This document shows, one piece after another, positions 1 to 9,668 of a stretch of DNA of 56,967 nt. The notes below the pieces were generated by a model. That model did not search any database, was not told where the DNA came from, and saw only the letters and a list, made by a program, of their open reading frames with translations. Both the position numbers and the translations under genes were made by a program. Numbering within the stretch: position 1 is the first letter of the stretch; every line of letters starts with the position of its first letter. Location: positions 1-56,967 of the forward strand of contig JAGBAA010000059.1 of NCBI GenBank assembly GCA_017939795.1, written 5' to 3'. Origin of the DNA: Thermoguttaceae bacterium. GTDB lineage: Bacteria; Planctomycetota; Planctomycetia; Pirellulales; Thermoguttaceae.

Positions 1-185
1 AATATACTGAAACACGATGTCCGACGCTGCCGGCAAAAAAGGTTTTCCGCTTGAAGTGTACATTTCGTCTCCTGCTTTGCTGGATCTTCTTTCCGCATTC
101 AATTATATCCAAACCGACAGCAAAAGTCAAGACGCTCCCCCCGTTTTTCAGATGGATTTCCAGAAAATGTTTTACATTAAAAAAA

Positions 186-220
186 GCCGGCCAAAGAATA
201 TTTGTTCTTCGGCCGGTTTT
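186..220. terminator. Hairpin terminator downstream of the alpha-galactosidase-like gene
   Basis: Inverted repeat with a GCCGGCC / GGCCGG stem extended by GAA/TTC pairing, flanked by a T-run on both strands (TTTTTTT when read on the minus strand). It lies about 50 bases beyond the stop of the minus-strand hydrolase gene and fits a Rho-independent terminator. Positions 1-185 show no convincing gene; the short plus-strand reading frame there runs through this hairpin. Confidence 0.7.
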
Positions 221-270
221 ACGTGAAATTCTGATTTGTCCGGCATCTGAGTGCCGAACGCCTCAAAACG

Positions 271-2415
271 CTATTCCGTGAACAGGACCCAGAGGTAGCC
301 TTCCGCCGGGATGGTGACGGTGAGTTTCGCTCGGCACTGCGCGTCCAGCGTGACGGTTTGCGGGTCCTGGCCATTGACCGCTGCGGTCGCCTTGCCGTTC
401 AGACCGGTGTAGTAGAGCGGAACGGTGATCGTGCGTTCGATCGGCTCTGTCAGCGGGTTAAAGAAGAACGCGAGTCCCTTTTCTTTCGCCTGCGGATTCA
501 CTTTAAGCCAGCCGTCCCAATCACGGCCGTCCGCGCGGCGCAGGTGGACCATGTCGGCATCAAGGACCTGACGGTGCGTTTTGTAGAAATCGACCCATTT
601 TTTCACGACTGCGAGCGTTTCGGGCGTGTCGTAAAGTCGGGGACCGCGATAGCACGCCTGAACGCCGGCTCCGAGCAGGTTCGCAAAGCGTCCGTCGTAG
701 TGCGGAAGGTGTTCGCAAAGCGGTTCGATCGTCGCGGCCGCGCCTCCGCCGTGATACTGCGTCAGCGGAACGAACATCCATCCCATCGAGCACGTTTTTT
801 CCCATGTGCCGTCATAGATATTCTGACGTTCGATGATCAACTGCTCCGCACGCGGCAGAGACCAGTTGGTTTCGCGATATCCCATGCCGGTTTTGTTCCC
901 CCCGGACAGGAAATAGCCGTCGGGCTGATTCACGTAGATCCCGTGTTCACGGCAGAATTTGTACAGATCGGCCTGCGCTTTCCATTGGACCCACACCGAG
1001 TCGTCTTTGTTCTTGTGCCCGGGGTGATGTGTTGCCTCGCAGAAGTCGCCCGGATACGGACCGTCGTTCTCGAAGACCTGGAATCCAGCCTCTTTCATGA
1101 ACGATTTGAGCGTTTCATGGTACTCTTTTCCCCACGCAGAACCGAGACACGGACCTCGGCCAAACTGCGGTTTCGGATTCTTCACGTTGTCGTCAAGCGT
1201 ACCCGCGTTTCGGGAAGAAGTCAGCGAGTATCCGCCCAAAGCCACTCCCGCCGCCCGCGCTTCGTCCGCCAGCTGCTTGTAGACCGCGCGGTACTGCGGG
1301 TCTTTGCTTTCCAGATTGAATCCGGAACCAAAACTCATGATGATCATTTCGAAACCGGTCGCCTTGCACTGCTCGAATGCTTCGCGGATCTGCGTCGGAT
1401 TAGTCGTCGTTTTGTGGAACATGAGGGGGTTTTCGTTCGTCCACGGCGCACACGTCCGATACAGACGCGCGACGGAGAGAGAACGGCGCTGACGTTCCGT
1501 CGAATCAAACAGAAGTTCATAGATCCGGTACGTTTCGAACGTTTCGTCCGGCTCGATATGCTGTGCGGGTCCTAATTCCGGCGAGCAGTCCAGAAGACAG
1601 CGTTCCTCTCTCAAATAGTTGACCTGCGTGCGGTACTCCGGATCCTTGGTAAATCTGGCTCCCTTGCAGTATTCCTGTTCCTGCTTCATGCCGCCGTAAG
1701 CATAGTCGCTCAGAACGTAGAGATTCTGCGGTGCCAGCGGCGGAATTCCATCTACAGTAGAAGACTGTTCGGCCAGCTTCAGCTTTTCGACCGTGAAACT
1801 GTCCAGCATAAACGCTTTCCCCGTCGTGTTTTTGACGACGATCCACTTGCAGAAGACGGGGATGCCGTCGTAAATTTCGTAGTGAACATCCACTTCCGGA
1901 AGTTCCGGCTTCGTGGGCTGGAAAGAAAGAACGACATGCTTTCCCTTCGGCGGCCAGTCGTAGTTCTGCGCCATCCATTCCGGATGCTTTTTCCACTCGA
2001 ACGGCTTCGCGACCGGCTCGAGACGCGCGGATTTGAACGTCCAGCTCAGATCGGAGGCCTTGGAGGACTCGATCCACTCCCGCTTGAGGTAATTCTGTAC
2101 CGGCTGACCGGTCAGACCGCCGATCGCGTACATTTTACCGTTGAGCGTCAGATACCCTTCCGACGTGAGAGCACGCAGAAACTCTTCGCCGCTGACGAGA
2201 TTTTTCAGCGAGACCGTCGCTGCTGCGGGCTTCGTAACGATTTCACGGTGAACGAGACCATTTTCCAGCACGATCGTGCCGGAATCCTCCGCGATCCGGA
2301 TCTCTGCCGTATACGGTTTCGGATCGATCAGCCAATCCGCAGCCTCATTCGCCCGGCAGACCGAGCCGAAAAACAGGACTGCGAGACCCAAAAGTACAAA
2401 ACGCAAATTTTTCAT
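271..2415 (-). CDS. Secreted alpha-galactosidase-like glycoside hydrolase
   Basis: A 714-residue protein starting at the ATG at 2415, where a typical Sec signal peptide begins (MKNLR, a hydrophobic core, then a cleavage site near VCRANEA). The longer in-frame extension upstream is not signal-like and was rejected. The N-terminal half looks like a beta-sandwich domain. The central part resembles the TIM barrel of alpha-galactosidase-like (GH36/GH27 clan) enzymes, with a strand ending EMIIMSFGSG and an acidic strand FENDGPYPGD that may carry catalytic carboxylates. The last 100 residues form a small beta domain typical of these hydrolases. It should act on galactosides or related glycans outside the cytoplasm. 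No strong Shine-Dalgarno was seen. The exact GH family and substrate are uncertain. Confidence 0.6.
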   Translation of the reverse strand: MKNLRFVLLGLAVLFFGSVCRANEAADWLIDPKPYTAEIRIAEDSGTIVLENGLVHREIVTKPAAATVSLKNLVSGEEFLRALTSEGYLTLNGKMYAIGGLTGQPVQNYLKREWIESSKASDLSWTFKSARLEPVAKPFEWKKHPEWMAQNYDWPPKGKHVVLSFQPTKPELPEVDVHYEIYDGIPVFCKWIVVKNTTGKAFMLDSFTVEKLKLAEQSSTVDGIPPLAPQNLYVLSDYAYGGMKQEQEYCKGARFTKDPEYRTQVNYLREERCLLDCSPELGPAQHIEPDETFETYRIYELLFDSTERQRRSLSVARLYRTCAPWTNENPLMFHKTTTNPTQIREAFEQCKATGFEMIIMSFGSGFNLESKDPQYRAVYKQLADEARAAGVALGGYSLTSSRNAGTLDDNVKNPKPQFGRGPCLGSAWGKEYHETLKSFMKEAGFQVFENDGPYPGDFCEATHHPGHKNKDDSVWVQWKAQADLYKFCREHGIYVNQPDGYFLSGGNKTGMGYRETNWSLPRAEQLIIERQNIYDGTWEKTCSMGWMFVPLTQYHGGGAAATIEPLCEHLPHYDGRFANLLGAGVQACYRGPRLYDTPETLAVVKKWVDFYKTHRQVLDADMVHLRRADGRDWDGWLKVNPQAKEKGLAFFFNPLTEPIERTITVPLYYTGLNGKATAAVNGQDPQTVTLDAQCRAKLTVTIPAEGYLWVLFTE

Positions 2416-2757
2416 GATTTTTAATAAAATAAGGGGGACAAAAGGAAAAAGGCATTCGGCAGGAAAACCGACATCCGTTTCGCACCGAAAACAAAACTTG
2501 ATTTCCCTCACACGGGGGGGGAGCAGACCGAAGGCCTGACGGTGTGATTTGGGGAACTCTTTCTTCGTGTTTCCCTCGCAAATTTTGCACTTTTGCGCGA
2601 AAATGAGTCCGCGTGAATTCCAAAATCCGCGTAGTGCTTTTCTCGCGCCAGTGACCAAGGGGAGCAAGTTCGTGCCCTTGTGCGGAAGCGCAGTCCGTCT
2701 GCCGCGGCCTCTCTTGGAAAGGGAGGCAAGGAGAGTAAAATCACTCCAAAGGGAACT
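2416..2757. other. Intergenic region between two minus-strand secreted-protein genes
   Basis: 342 bases without a credible gene. It must hold the upstream region of the alpha-galactosidase-like gene. A short inverted repeat, GCCTCTC / GGGAGGC at 2705-2725, is present but lacks a T-run on the minus strand, so it is not a clear terminator. No promoter could be assigned with confidence. Confidence 0.5.
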
Positions 2758-5700
2758 TTACTTTACGCTGCTGTCCTTTTCCGGCACGAACCAGAAGGAG
2801 CGCCAGTACTGTTCATCGAGCGTGAACGGATTGTACGACGCGGCCGGGTCGGTGTCGGCAGGGAGGATGCCGTAGCGGATCATCTCGCGGAGGTACGCCC
2901 AGCGGGGTTTGAATTTCTGCGGTGTGTTCTCGCCGTTGTTCGGGTCGGCATAGAGCATGGAGTACCGGTTGTCGTCGTTCAGAATGTGATCCCTTCCGCG
3001 CTGGATCCCCGCAAGGATCGTCTGGTAGTCCGCGTCCTGCGTGGACTCAAAGACTGCCTTGCCGGACTTCGCTTCGCAGACTCCCAGACCGCCGGCGGAT
3101 TTGCTCAGCGGAGCGAGAAGCGCTTTCGATTCTTCTGGGTACGAGAGGTTAAAGATCTCCATGCGCGAGAACCGCGTGTTGGTTTCGCACAGGTCGCGGG
3201 CGATGGTCATGTCTTTACGCTCTCGCGGGTCGGCAGGCGAGTAATTGTCGGAGTAAATATCATACACCATTTTTTTCACCTTGCCGTCGGCGGGACCATG
3301 ACATTCGAAGCAGCGTCGGGTGACGGCTTCCTGCATGGCGGCCTGTTCCGGCCACGTGTCTTTTTTCCAGACCGGAATGTTCGCCATATAGTACCCCACA
3401 CCCCCGGAGGCTTCCGCAGCATACGTTCCCGCGAAGTTCGCGCCCGCGTCGATCCAGTACCGGATGACCGCCTGCTCTTCTGCCGGCATTTTGACTCCCT
3501 GATGTCCTTCCTCGATCAGTTTGACCAGTCGGCTGGAGCCGGTTCCGATTTCGTACGGATCGAAATTGCTGACCGCGCGGTTACGGTTGTCGCCGAGGAG
3601 CTTCTTCCACGTCAGGTGCGTGTAGCTGAGCGTGTACATCGGAGTCCAGTGCCCGGAAAGGTTCACTCCGCCTTCTTCGCGTCTCGTATTATGGCACTCG
3701 ACACAGTGTTTGTCCAGGATAGGCTGAATATCGCGCGGGAAGTCAAACACACCGTGAAAATCGGGTCCGAGATCCTTCATGTCCGTGATCGGAGTAATTT
3801 CCGACGGTTGGTTATGGTACATGATCCTGGCGAGTTTGTCCCGGTCGTCTGCGTTCGGAGTCAGGGTCCGTTCCTCATGGCAGCCGATGCAGATGGTATT
3901 CTCGCCCGGCATGACGGAAACGAAAGAGTGCATCCGCTTCACACAGTGTCCTTTTTCGTCCATGGCAAGGAACAGAACAGGACGATTCGCCGGAAGTTTG
4001 AAGTACGCGGAGCCGTCTTCGCTCACCGGAACAGAACCGAGAAGGCGTTCCAGCGTGAAAGTGCCGAAGATCGACATCATTTCCGTTCCGCCCGTGTAGT
4101 GGATCGGTTTCGGAAGCGTCTCGTAGATGAGGAGTTTCTTGACCGTTCCCGGCTTGACGCCCTGGAGTTTGCGGCCTTTGTAGAGATTCACCATCGCGAG
4201 CGTGCCGTGATCTTTCGTGTAGTCCGTCTGATCCATGATCGGGCGTTCGCGCTCCCGTTTCATGAGCGGACGCGGTTCGTTTACTTTGTATCCCTGCTCA
4301 CGGAGTTCTTTCGGAAGCTGGAAGAGAACGGACTGCTGTCCCTGCGCGTTGATGAGCATGATCCGGTCGCCGGACGCAGTCATGAAATGCTCTTCGTCAA
4401 ACGCCCACGGGTCGGAATGGTTCGCATCTCTGGTGATGTTGCGCAGCGATTCCTGTTTATCCGGTCCCGCCCCCGGATCCAGGACCGCAAGCCGACCGTA
4501 ATGTTCCGTTCTTCCGTGTCCGGGGCTGTTGGAGCAGACGATCTTCTGTGAGCCGGGGATCGGTTTGGCGTCGATAAATACTCCGCCGGGGTTCAGGTTT
4601 CCGAAAAGGATCATCTGGCGCGTGCCGTCTTGATTCATCGTCCAGAGATGATGGTAGTGTACCTGCGACCGGTCCACGTACTCCCAGCGCATGTAGAGGA
4701 TCTGTCCGTTCGGCAGGACCCACGGCGTGTTGTCCTGCTCCACATTACAGGAAAGCATCTGGATGTTGGAGCCGTCCGGAGCGCATTTGTAGATCGTCCC
4801 GACGTGCGTCAGCCAGCAGCCGACGTAGCGTTTCGCACGGGTCGAACAGAAGACGATCGAATCGTCCGGCAGGTATGCCGCTTCGTAATCGTCCCACCCC
4901 GGAGGCGCAAAATCGCGTCCGCGAAGGTCGCAGACCGCTTCCATTCTCCATTCAGGCGATGTGTTCGGAAGCACGTCTTTCGGGAGAACGAGCGGTTCCG
5001 GAGCGTCTTCTCCGATGCCGGTAAGCTGTTTCAGACCCGTTCCGTCAATGTTGATCTCGTACAGACGGTAGTGATCCTGCCCGCTTGGACAGTAGGAAAA
5101 GAGGATCTTTTGTGCATCGTAATGGACGTTCGGGTCGCGGATCATGCCGCCTTTGTCTTCCAGGATCGTCCGCAGGGTTTTGGTCTTCACGTTGTACGCG
5201 TACAGCGCGCCGCCGGAATTCGCGTGGTACGGTTTGCGGTACACATTGTCGGCAAAGTATCCGAAGTTGGCGTACCAGTGTTCCGGATTGTGTTTGCGCG
5301 TGCAGAAGATGATCTCTTCCGGCAGGACACTTCCCACAAATTCATCAACGAGACTTGGCGGGACTGCCCCCTGAATGTGTGCGTCGGAGGCGGGTTTCGC
5401 GAAGGCCATGATCTCCGCCGCACCGGAATTGAGCCGGCCGTAGTCCGAGAGGAACTTCAGCGTGACCGACGTGACCGACGTTTTGGGCACATCGAGCCGC
5501 TGCGGACCGTGGATCGGCTGGAGCTGCGTTTTGAGGACCGGGGTTGGGGAATCATTCAGGTAGACTTCAACGTCCTTGAATCCCTCATCAATGTACGAGG
5601 CGCCCGAGCGTCCAAAATAGACGAGCTGAGAAACATCGACCGGCTTCTTCCACGTCAACGTCAGGTCGGCTTTGCCTTTCGCGATGGCGCCTTTTGTCGC

Positions 5701-6402
5701 CCACGCCAGTCCCGCATCTCCGCTGAAAGGCTCGGGGACCGTACCGTCAACGGTCTTGGCGGCGGAATATTCAGCCGAATACTCCGACGACGCTGCTGCC
5801 ATCGCCTGACGCGCCAGGTTCGGGTTGGAAATGTGCGGTGCAAGGTCCTCGATCTCCTCCTGCGAAAGCGGGTCGGCAAAGACCATGATCTCCGCCGCGC
5901 CGGAATTGGGCCGTCCGTAATCCGAGAGGAACTTCAGCGTGATCGACGTCACCCGCGTTTTGGGAAACTCGAGAGCCTGTCCGTGCATGGTCGGTTTGAG
6001 CTGCGTCTTGAGGATCGGCGTTTGGGAACCGTTCAGAAAGACTTCGACGTCCCGGAAGCATTCATCGGGAAATTGGACTCCCGTACGGCCGAAATAGATG
6101 ATCTGCGAGGCGTCAACAGGCTCCTTCCACGTAAGAGTAAAGTCGGCTTTTCCCTGCGCAGTTTCACCGTTGACGGCCCACGCCTGCCCCGCGTCACCGC
6201 TGTTCAGCTGCGAGATCCATCCATCGATCGCCTTCGTGGCGGAATGAAAGTCCGCGTATTCTGACGACGCAGATGCTTTTGCACGGCGTGCCAGATTGGG
6301 ATTCTCCGCTTTTGCGCACGATCGGGCAGTCGATTCTGCCTGGGAATAGACAGAAAAAAATACGGCCATACAGACCCAGAGGACGATAAATATTTTTTTC
6401 AT
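2758..6402 (-). CDS. HzsA-related secreted multihaem protein with two discoidin-like modules
   Basis: A 1214-residue protein starting at ATG 6402 with a signal peptide (MKKIFIVLWVC, cleavage near SQAES); an in-frame ATG at 6408 is also possible. Residues about 30-170 and 180-330 are near-duplicate modules (each with NLARxA, EYSA or EYAD, LTWKKPVD, and DYGRxNSGAAEIM motifs) resembling discoidin/F5-8C-type carbohydrate-binding domains. A beta-propeller-like region follows (repeated TolB-like strands such as RLYEINIDGTGLKQL). The C-terminal part carries three CxxCH haem-binding motifs (CIGCH near residue 836, CVECH near 899, CFECH near 1030). This order matches the HzsA-related proteins of planctomycetes. 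Role unknown; a secreted redox or carbohydrate-associated protein is inferred. Confidence 0.75.
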   Translation of the reverse strand: MKKIFIVLWVCMAVFFSVYSQAESTARSCAKAENPNLARRAKASASSEYADFHSATKAIDGWISQLNSGDAGQAWAVNGETAQGKADFTLTWKEPVDASQIIYFGRTGVQFPDECFRDVEVFLNGSQTPILKTQLKPTMHGQALEFPKTRVTSITLKFLSDYGRPNSGAAEIMVFADPLSQEEIEDLAPHISNPNLARQAMAAASSEYSAEYSAAKTVDGTVPEPFSGDAGLAWATKGAIAKGKADLTLTWKKPVDVSQLVYFGRSGASYIDEGFKDVEVYLNDSPTPVLKTQLQPIHGPQRLDVPKTSVTSVTLKFLSDYGRLNSGAAEIMAFAKPASDAHIQGAVPPSLVDEFVGSVLPEEIIFCTRKHNPEHWYANFGYFADNVYRKPYHANSGGALYAYNVKTKTLRTILEDKGGMIRDPNVHYDAQKILFSYCPSGQDHYRLYEINIDGTGLKQLTGIGEDAPEPLVLPKDVLPNTSPEWRMEAVCDLRGRDFAPPGWDDYEAAYLPDDSIVFCSTRAKRYVGCWLTHVGTIYKCAPDGSNIQMLSCNVEQDNTPWVLPNGQILYMRWEYVDRSQVHYHHLWTMNQDGTRQMILFGNLNPGGVFIDAKPIPGSQKIVCSNSPGHGRTEHYGRLAVLDPGAGPDKQESLRNITRDANHSDPWAFDEEHFMTASGDRIMLINAQGQQSVLFQLPKELREQGYKVNEPRPLMKRERERPIMDQTDYTKDHGTLAMVNLYKGRKLQGVKPGTVKKLLIYETLPKPIHYTGGTEMMSIFGTFTLERLLGSVPVSEDGSAYFKLPANRPVLFLAMDEKGHCVKRMHSFVSVMPGENTICIGCHEERTLTPNADDRDKLARIMYHNQPSEITPITDMKDLGPDFHGVFDFPRDIQPILDKHCVECHNTRREEGGVNLSGHWTPMYTLSYTHLTWKKLLGDNRNRAVSNFDPYEIGTGSSRLVKLIEEGHQGVKMPAEEQAVIRYWIDAGANFAGTYAAEASGGVGYYMANIPVWKKDTWPEQAAMQEAVTRRCFECHGPADGKVKKMVYDIYSDNYSPADPRERKDMTIARDLCETNTRFSRMEIFNLSYPEESKALLAPLSKSAGGLGVCEAKSGKAVFESTQDADYQTILAGIQRGRDHILNDDNRYSMLYADPNNGENTPQKFKPRWAYLREMIRYGILPADTDPAASYNPFTLDEQYWRSFWFVPEKDSSVK

Positions 6403-6853
6403 GATCATGATCTTTCGGGGGGGAAAAGGATAAATCGGAACTTGGCAGGAGAACCGTATTTCAGGTACTTGTATCGCTGCCGAAGAACGCCGAAATATTG
6501 TAATCCAGGGGCAAACGCCATCTTTGCACATTTTACACTATATTCGCAGGATCTGCAAGGCCTCCCTCCGAAAAAATTCAGAAAAAAGAGACGTTCCATT
6601 TCGAATATTCCAGATTTTGTCCTGAGGCTTTTTTCAAATTCCGGACTTGCGCAGGGATATGCCGATTTATGTGAAATTTTTTTCATAGAACCTGAATATT
6701 CTCAAATTTCATGCAGATTGACCTTGGTAAAATTCTGATTTTTTATTAAGATGCCTCAATATCGTCTTTTGAATGGTAAATTGGTGAACTTATGGAAGTA
6801 ACCTGTTGCGGCAAGGTTGGTTTCCTGTGGAAAAGAGGCAGGGAGAAGGAATT
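6403..6853. other. Intergenic region between divergent genes (HzsA-related gene and defence operon)
   Basis: About 450 AT-rich bases between a minus-strand secreted-protein gene and the plus-strand defence operon. It must contain divergent promoters. A plausible plus-strand promoter is listed separately at 6718-6747. On the minus strand a TATAGT hexamer near 6540 could be a -10 element, but no well-spaced -35 was found. No RNA gene was recognised. Confidence 0.5.
6718..6747 (+). promoter_or_regulatory. Candidate promoter of the DISARM/Druantia-like operon
   Basis: TTGACC at 6718-6723 and TTTATT at 6742-6747 are separated by 18 bases, upstream of the helicase start at 6854. The spacing and hexamers resemble the TTGTCA-N18-TTTAT elements upstream of two other operons in this window. 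Assignment is by eye only. Confidence 0.35.
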
Positions 6854-9667
6854 ATGGTCGGAGAATATGCACCTGGAATGCGTGTTTACATTCGCGATGA
6901 AGAGTGGCTGGTGCGAAAAGTGGAAAAGAATTCCAGCAAACGCACGACGCTTCATTGTATCGGGATCTCAACTTTAGTAAGAGACCGCGAAACGAAGTTT
7001 TTGGCTGATTTGGAAAATGTCCGCAGAGTCGATCCCTTGGATACCCGTTTTATTGCGGATGAGACTTCGCAATACATGGCCGGAGGTCTTTTTCTGGAAA
7101 GCGCCTGGCGTCAAAAACAGCCGATGGACCACTACATTCATATGGGCGGCCGGGCAGTGATGAATCTGCTTCCCTATCAGTTGGAGCCGGCTTTTAAGGC
7201 ACTTCAGAGACCCCGGAAAAGGATCCTGATCGCTGATGCCGTCGGTCTTGGAAAAACGCTGGAAGCCGGGATCCTGATGAGTGAACTGATCGCCCGGGGA
7301 AACGGAAAGCGGATCCTGGTCGTGACGGCCAAAAGTATGATGAAGCAGTTTCAGAAGGAAATGTGGAACCGATTTACCATTCCGCTGACTCGTCTGGATT
7401 CCACGCGGATCCACCGATTGCGTTCCGAATTGCCGACGAACTGTAATCCGTTTTTTTACCATAATCGCGTGATCATTTCGATCGATACGCTTAAACGAGA
7501 TCTGGAGTACCGTGCCTATCTGGAGAACGCATACTGGGACATCATCGTCATCGACGAGGCACAGAACGTGGCGGAGCGCGGTAATTTCCCGGCTCAAAGA
7601 GCAAGGCTGGCAAAGCTGCTTGCCAATCGTTCGGATTCGATGATCATGCTCTCGGCAACACCGCACGACGGAAAGGCGAAAAGTTTTGCGTCTTTGATGG
7701 AAATTCTGGATCCTACCGCGGTCGTGAATCCGGAGAAGTATACCAGAGAAGATATTCAGGGACTCTGCATTCGCCGTTTCAAGAAAGATGTTCGAAATCA
7801 GATCAGCGGCGTCTTTTTGGAAAGAGAAGTCCATATTCAGGAATGCACTGCCTCAGAAAAAGAGGAGGATGTTTTTGAATATTTCTCTGGAATGCGTCTT
7901 CAGATGGATCTGAAACGGTCGGCCGGGCAGGGACAGCTTTTCAAAACCTCGTTGGAAAAGGCACTTTTTTCCAGTCCGGCAGCCTGCATTAAAAGCATCA
8001 GGGAACGACTGAGCCGTCTTCGGAAAAAATACACGTCGGAGCAGATCGCAGACATCCAGGTGCTTGAACGGCTGAAAGAGCTTGCAGAGCAGATCCTTCC
8101 CGAAGATTTTTCGCGATACCAGAAGCTGTTGGAACTTCTGCGCAGCCGTGAATACGAATGGGATCCCAAAAATCCGAGGGATCGGCTCGTGATTTTTACG
8201 GAACGTATCGAAACAATGAATTTCCTCCGGGAAAACCTGATGCGGGACCTGAAACTGAAGGAAAGTCAGATCGCAGCCATATCCGGAGTACTCAGCGACA
8301 ACGAGCAGCAGCAGATCGTGGAGGATTTTGGACGCCTGGAATCTCCGGTACGGATTCTGGTCGCGTCAGATGTTGCTTCGGAAGGCTTGAACCTGCACTA
8401 TCTCAGTCATCGGCTGATCCATTTTGATATTCCATGGTCGCTGATGGTTTTTCAGCAGCGGAATGGACGTATTGACCGTTACGGACAGGAAGAGAGACCC
8501 GATATTCGGTACTTGAAGATCCGCTCGCGAAATCAAAAGATCCACGGAGACGTACGCATTTTTGAGATCCTGATCGAAAAGGAAAGGCAGGCCTGCGAGA
8601 ATCTGGGAGATCCTGCGCAGATCATGGCGAAGTATTCGGTCGAAGAGGAGGAGAACACGATCTCTGGAATCATCGAAAACGGTGCGGATCTGCAGGAACT
8701 CGATGCGTGTCTGGGGGCTTCAGAAGACGAGTTTGACCCGTTTGAAGCTCTTTTGAAAGGGGATCCTGTACAGGAGGTCGGGGCACAGGATCTGGTTCGG
8801 CACGGCGAGACGCTGTTTGCGGATCAGGAGTATCTGGAACGTTCTCTGCAGATGCTGAAGATCCCGTACGCGCCGCTGATGGAAACTCGCGGGCTGCATA
8901 TCGATCTGACTCCTGAGATGCTGCTGCGATTGCAGAAAATGGTGCCGGAGGACGTTTTCAGACTCCTTTCGGAAAAAAGATTCCTGAGGCTTTCTCCGGA
9001 CCGGGATTTCTGTATGCAGGAGATCAACAGAAGCCGAACGAGCCGCATGGAGACCAGTCTCTGGCCGATGACTCAATACCTGTGGCCTCTGCATCCCATT
9101 TTTGCCTGGATCCATGACCGGAACCGCCTGCTGTTTGGAAGAGGCCAGGCACCGATTTTGGGTGCGTCGGCACTTCAGAAGAACGAATTTCTGTTTCTCA
9201 TGTCGGGGAGCATTCCGAATCGCAGATCCGCGCCGCTGGTCGATGAATGGTTTGGGATCCTTTTCCGGGACGGGGAATTCATCTGGACGAAGGAAATGCG
9301 CGCGGCTGTGGATTATGCCGGGCTGAGACAAAGAACGTCCAATACGGGAGCGATCACCGGCGAAGACATCGAACAGGCACAGATGCTTCTGCGTCCGGCG
9401 ATCGAGAGGGCGAAGGAGCATCTGGACGGATTTTTCCAGGAGTACAATACCCGGATGACGGAGAAGATCAACGAAGAGATGGAGCGGATCGTGCGTCATG
9501 GAGAGGAGCGGAAAGCTCTGATCGCGCAGGATAATGAACGCCGAAAGGACGAAGAGACCCGGAAGAACGAGAAAACGTTCAACGATTTTGCAGAGTGGGT
9601 CCGCGAGACGCTATACATTGAGAACAATCCGTATTTAAAGGTCATTGGAGTGGTGAAAGGAGTTTGA
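6854..9667 (+). CDS. drmD: SNF2/RapA-type helicase, DISARM DrmD-like
   Basis: A 937-residue superfamily 2 ATPase. The start at ATG 6854 is chosen because GGGAGAAGGA lies just upstream; an ATG at 6806 is in frame but has no such site. Motif I is GLGKT (residues 131-135), motif II is DEAQ (234-237), motif III is SATPHDG, and motifs V-VI read ASDVASEGLN and QQRNGRIDRYG (about 534-545), the pattern of RapA/SNF2-like helicases. The first 110 residues form a small beta-rich domain, and the last 300 are mainly helical with a charged coiled segment. It is the first gene of a four-gene operon; the next gene starts one base after its stop. DrmD of class 1 DISARM precedes the methyltransferase in the same way. 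The family call is firm; membership in DISARM proper is less so. Confidence 0.75.
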   Translation: MVGEYAPGMRVYIRDEEWLVRKVEKNSSKRTTLHCIGISTLVRDRETKFLADLENVRRVDPLDTRFIADETSQYMAGGLFLESAWRQKQPMDHYIHMGGRAVMNLLPYQLEPAFKALQRPRKRILIADAVGLGKTLEAGILMSELIARGNGKRILVVTAKSMMKQFQKEMWNRFTIPLTRLDSTRIHRLRSELPTNCNPFFYHNRVIISIDTLKRDLEYRAYLENAYWDIIVIDEAQNVAERGNFPAQRARLAKLLANRSDSMIMLSATPHDGKAKSFASLMEILDPTAVVNPEKYTREDIQGLCIRRFKKDVRNQISGVFLEREVHIQECTASEKEEDVFEYFSGMRLQMDLKRSAGQGQLFKTSLEKALFSSPAACIKSIRERLSRLRKKYTSEQIADIQVLERLKELAEQILPEDFSRYQKLLELLRSREYEWDPKNPRDRLVIFTERIETMNFLRENLMRDLKLKESQIAAISGVLSDNEQQQIVEDFGRLESPVRILVASDVASEGLNLHYLSHRLIHFDIPWSLMVFQQRNGRIDRYGQEERPDIRYLKIRSRNQKIHGDVRIFEILIEKERQACENLGDPAQIMAKYSVEEEENTISGIIENGADLQELDACLGASEDEFDPFEALLKGDPVQEVGAQDLVRHGETLFADQEYLERSLQMLKIPYAPLMETRGLHIDLTPEMLLRLQKMVPEDVFRLLSEKRFLRLSPDRDFCMQEINRSRTSRMETSLWPMTQYLWPLHPIFAWIHDRNRLLFGRGQAPILGASALQKNEFLFLMSGSIPNRRSAPLVDEWFGILFRDGEFIWTKEMRAAVDYAGLRQRTSNTGAITGEDIEQAQMLLRPAIERAKEHLDGFFQEYNTRMTEKINEEMERIVRHGEERKALIAQDNERRKDEETRKNEKTFNDFAEWVRETLYIENNPYLKVIGVVKGV

Positions 9668-9668
9668 G

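Noticed and set aside
17..226. A 69-codon plus-strand frame at the window start
   Set aside because: It has no ribosome-binding site and runs through the terminator hairpin at 186-220.
2680..4551. A 623-codon plus-strand frame over the first HzsA-related gene
   Set aside because: The minus strand shows a signal peptide and three CxxCH motifs; the plus-strand frame has no domains.
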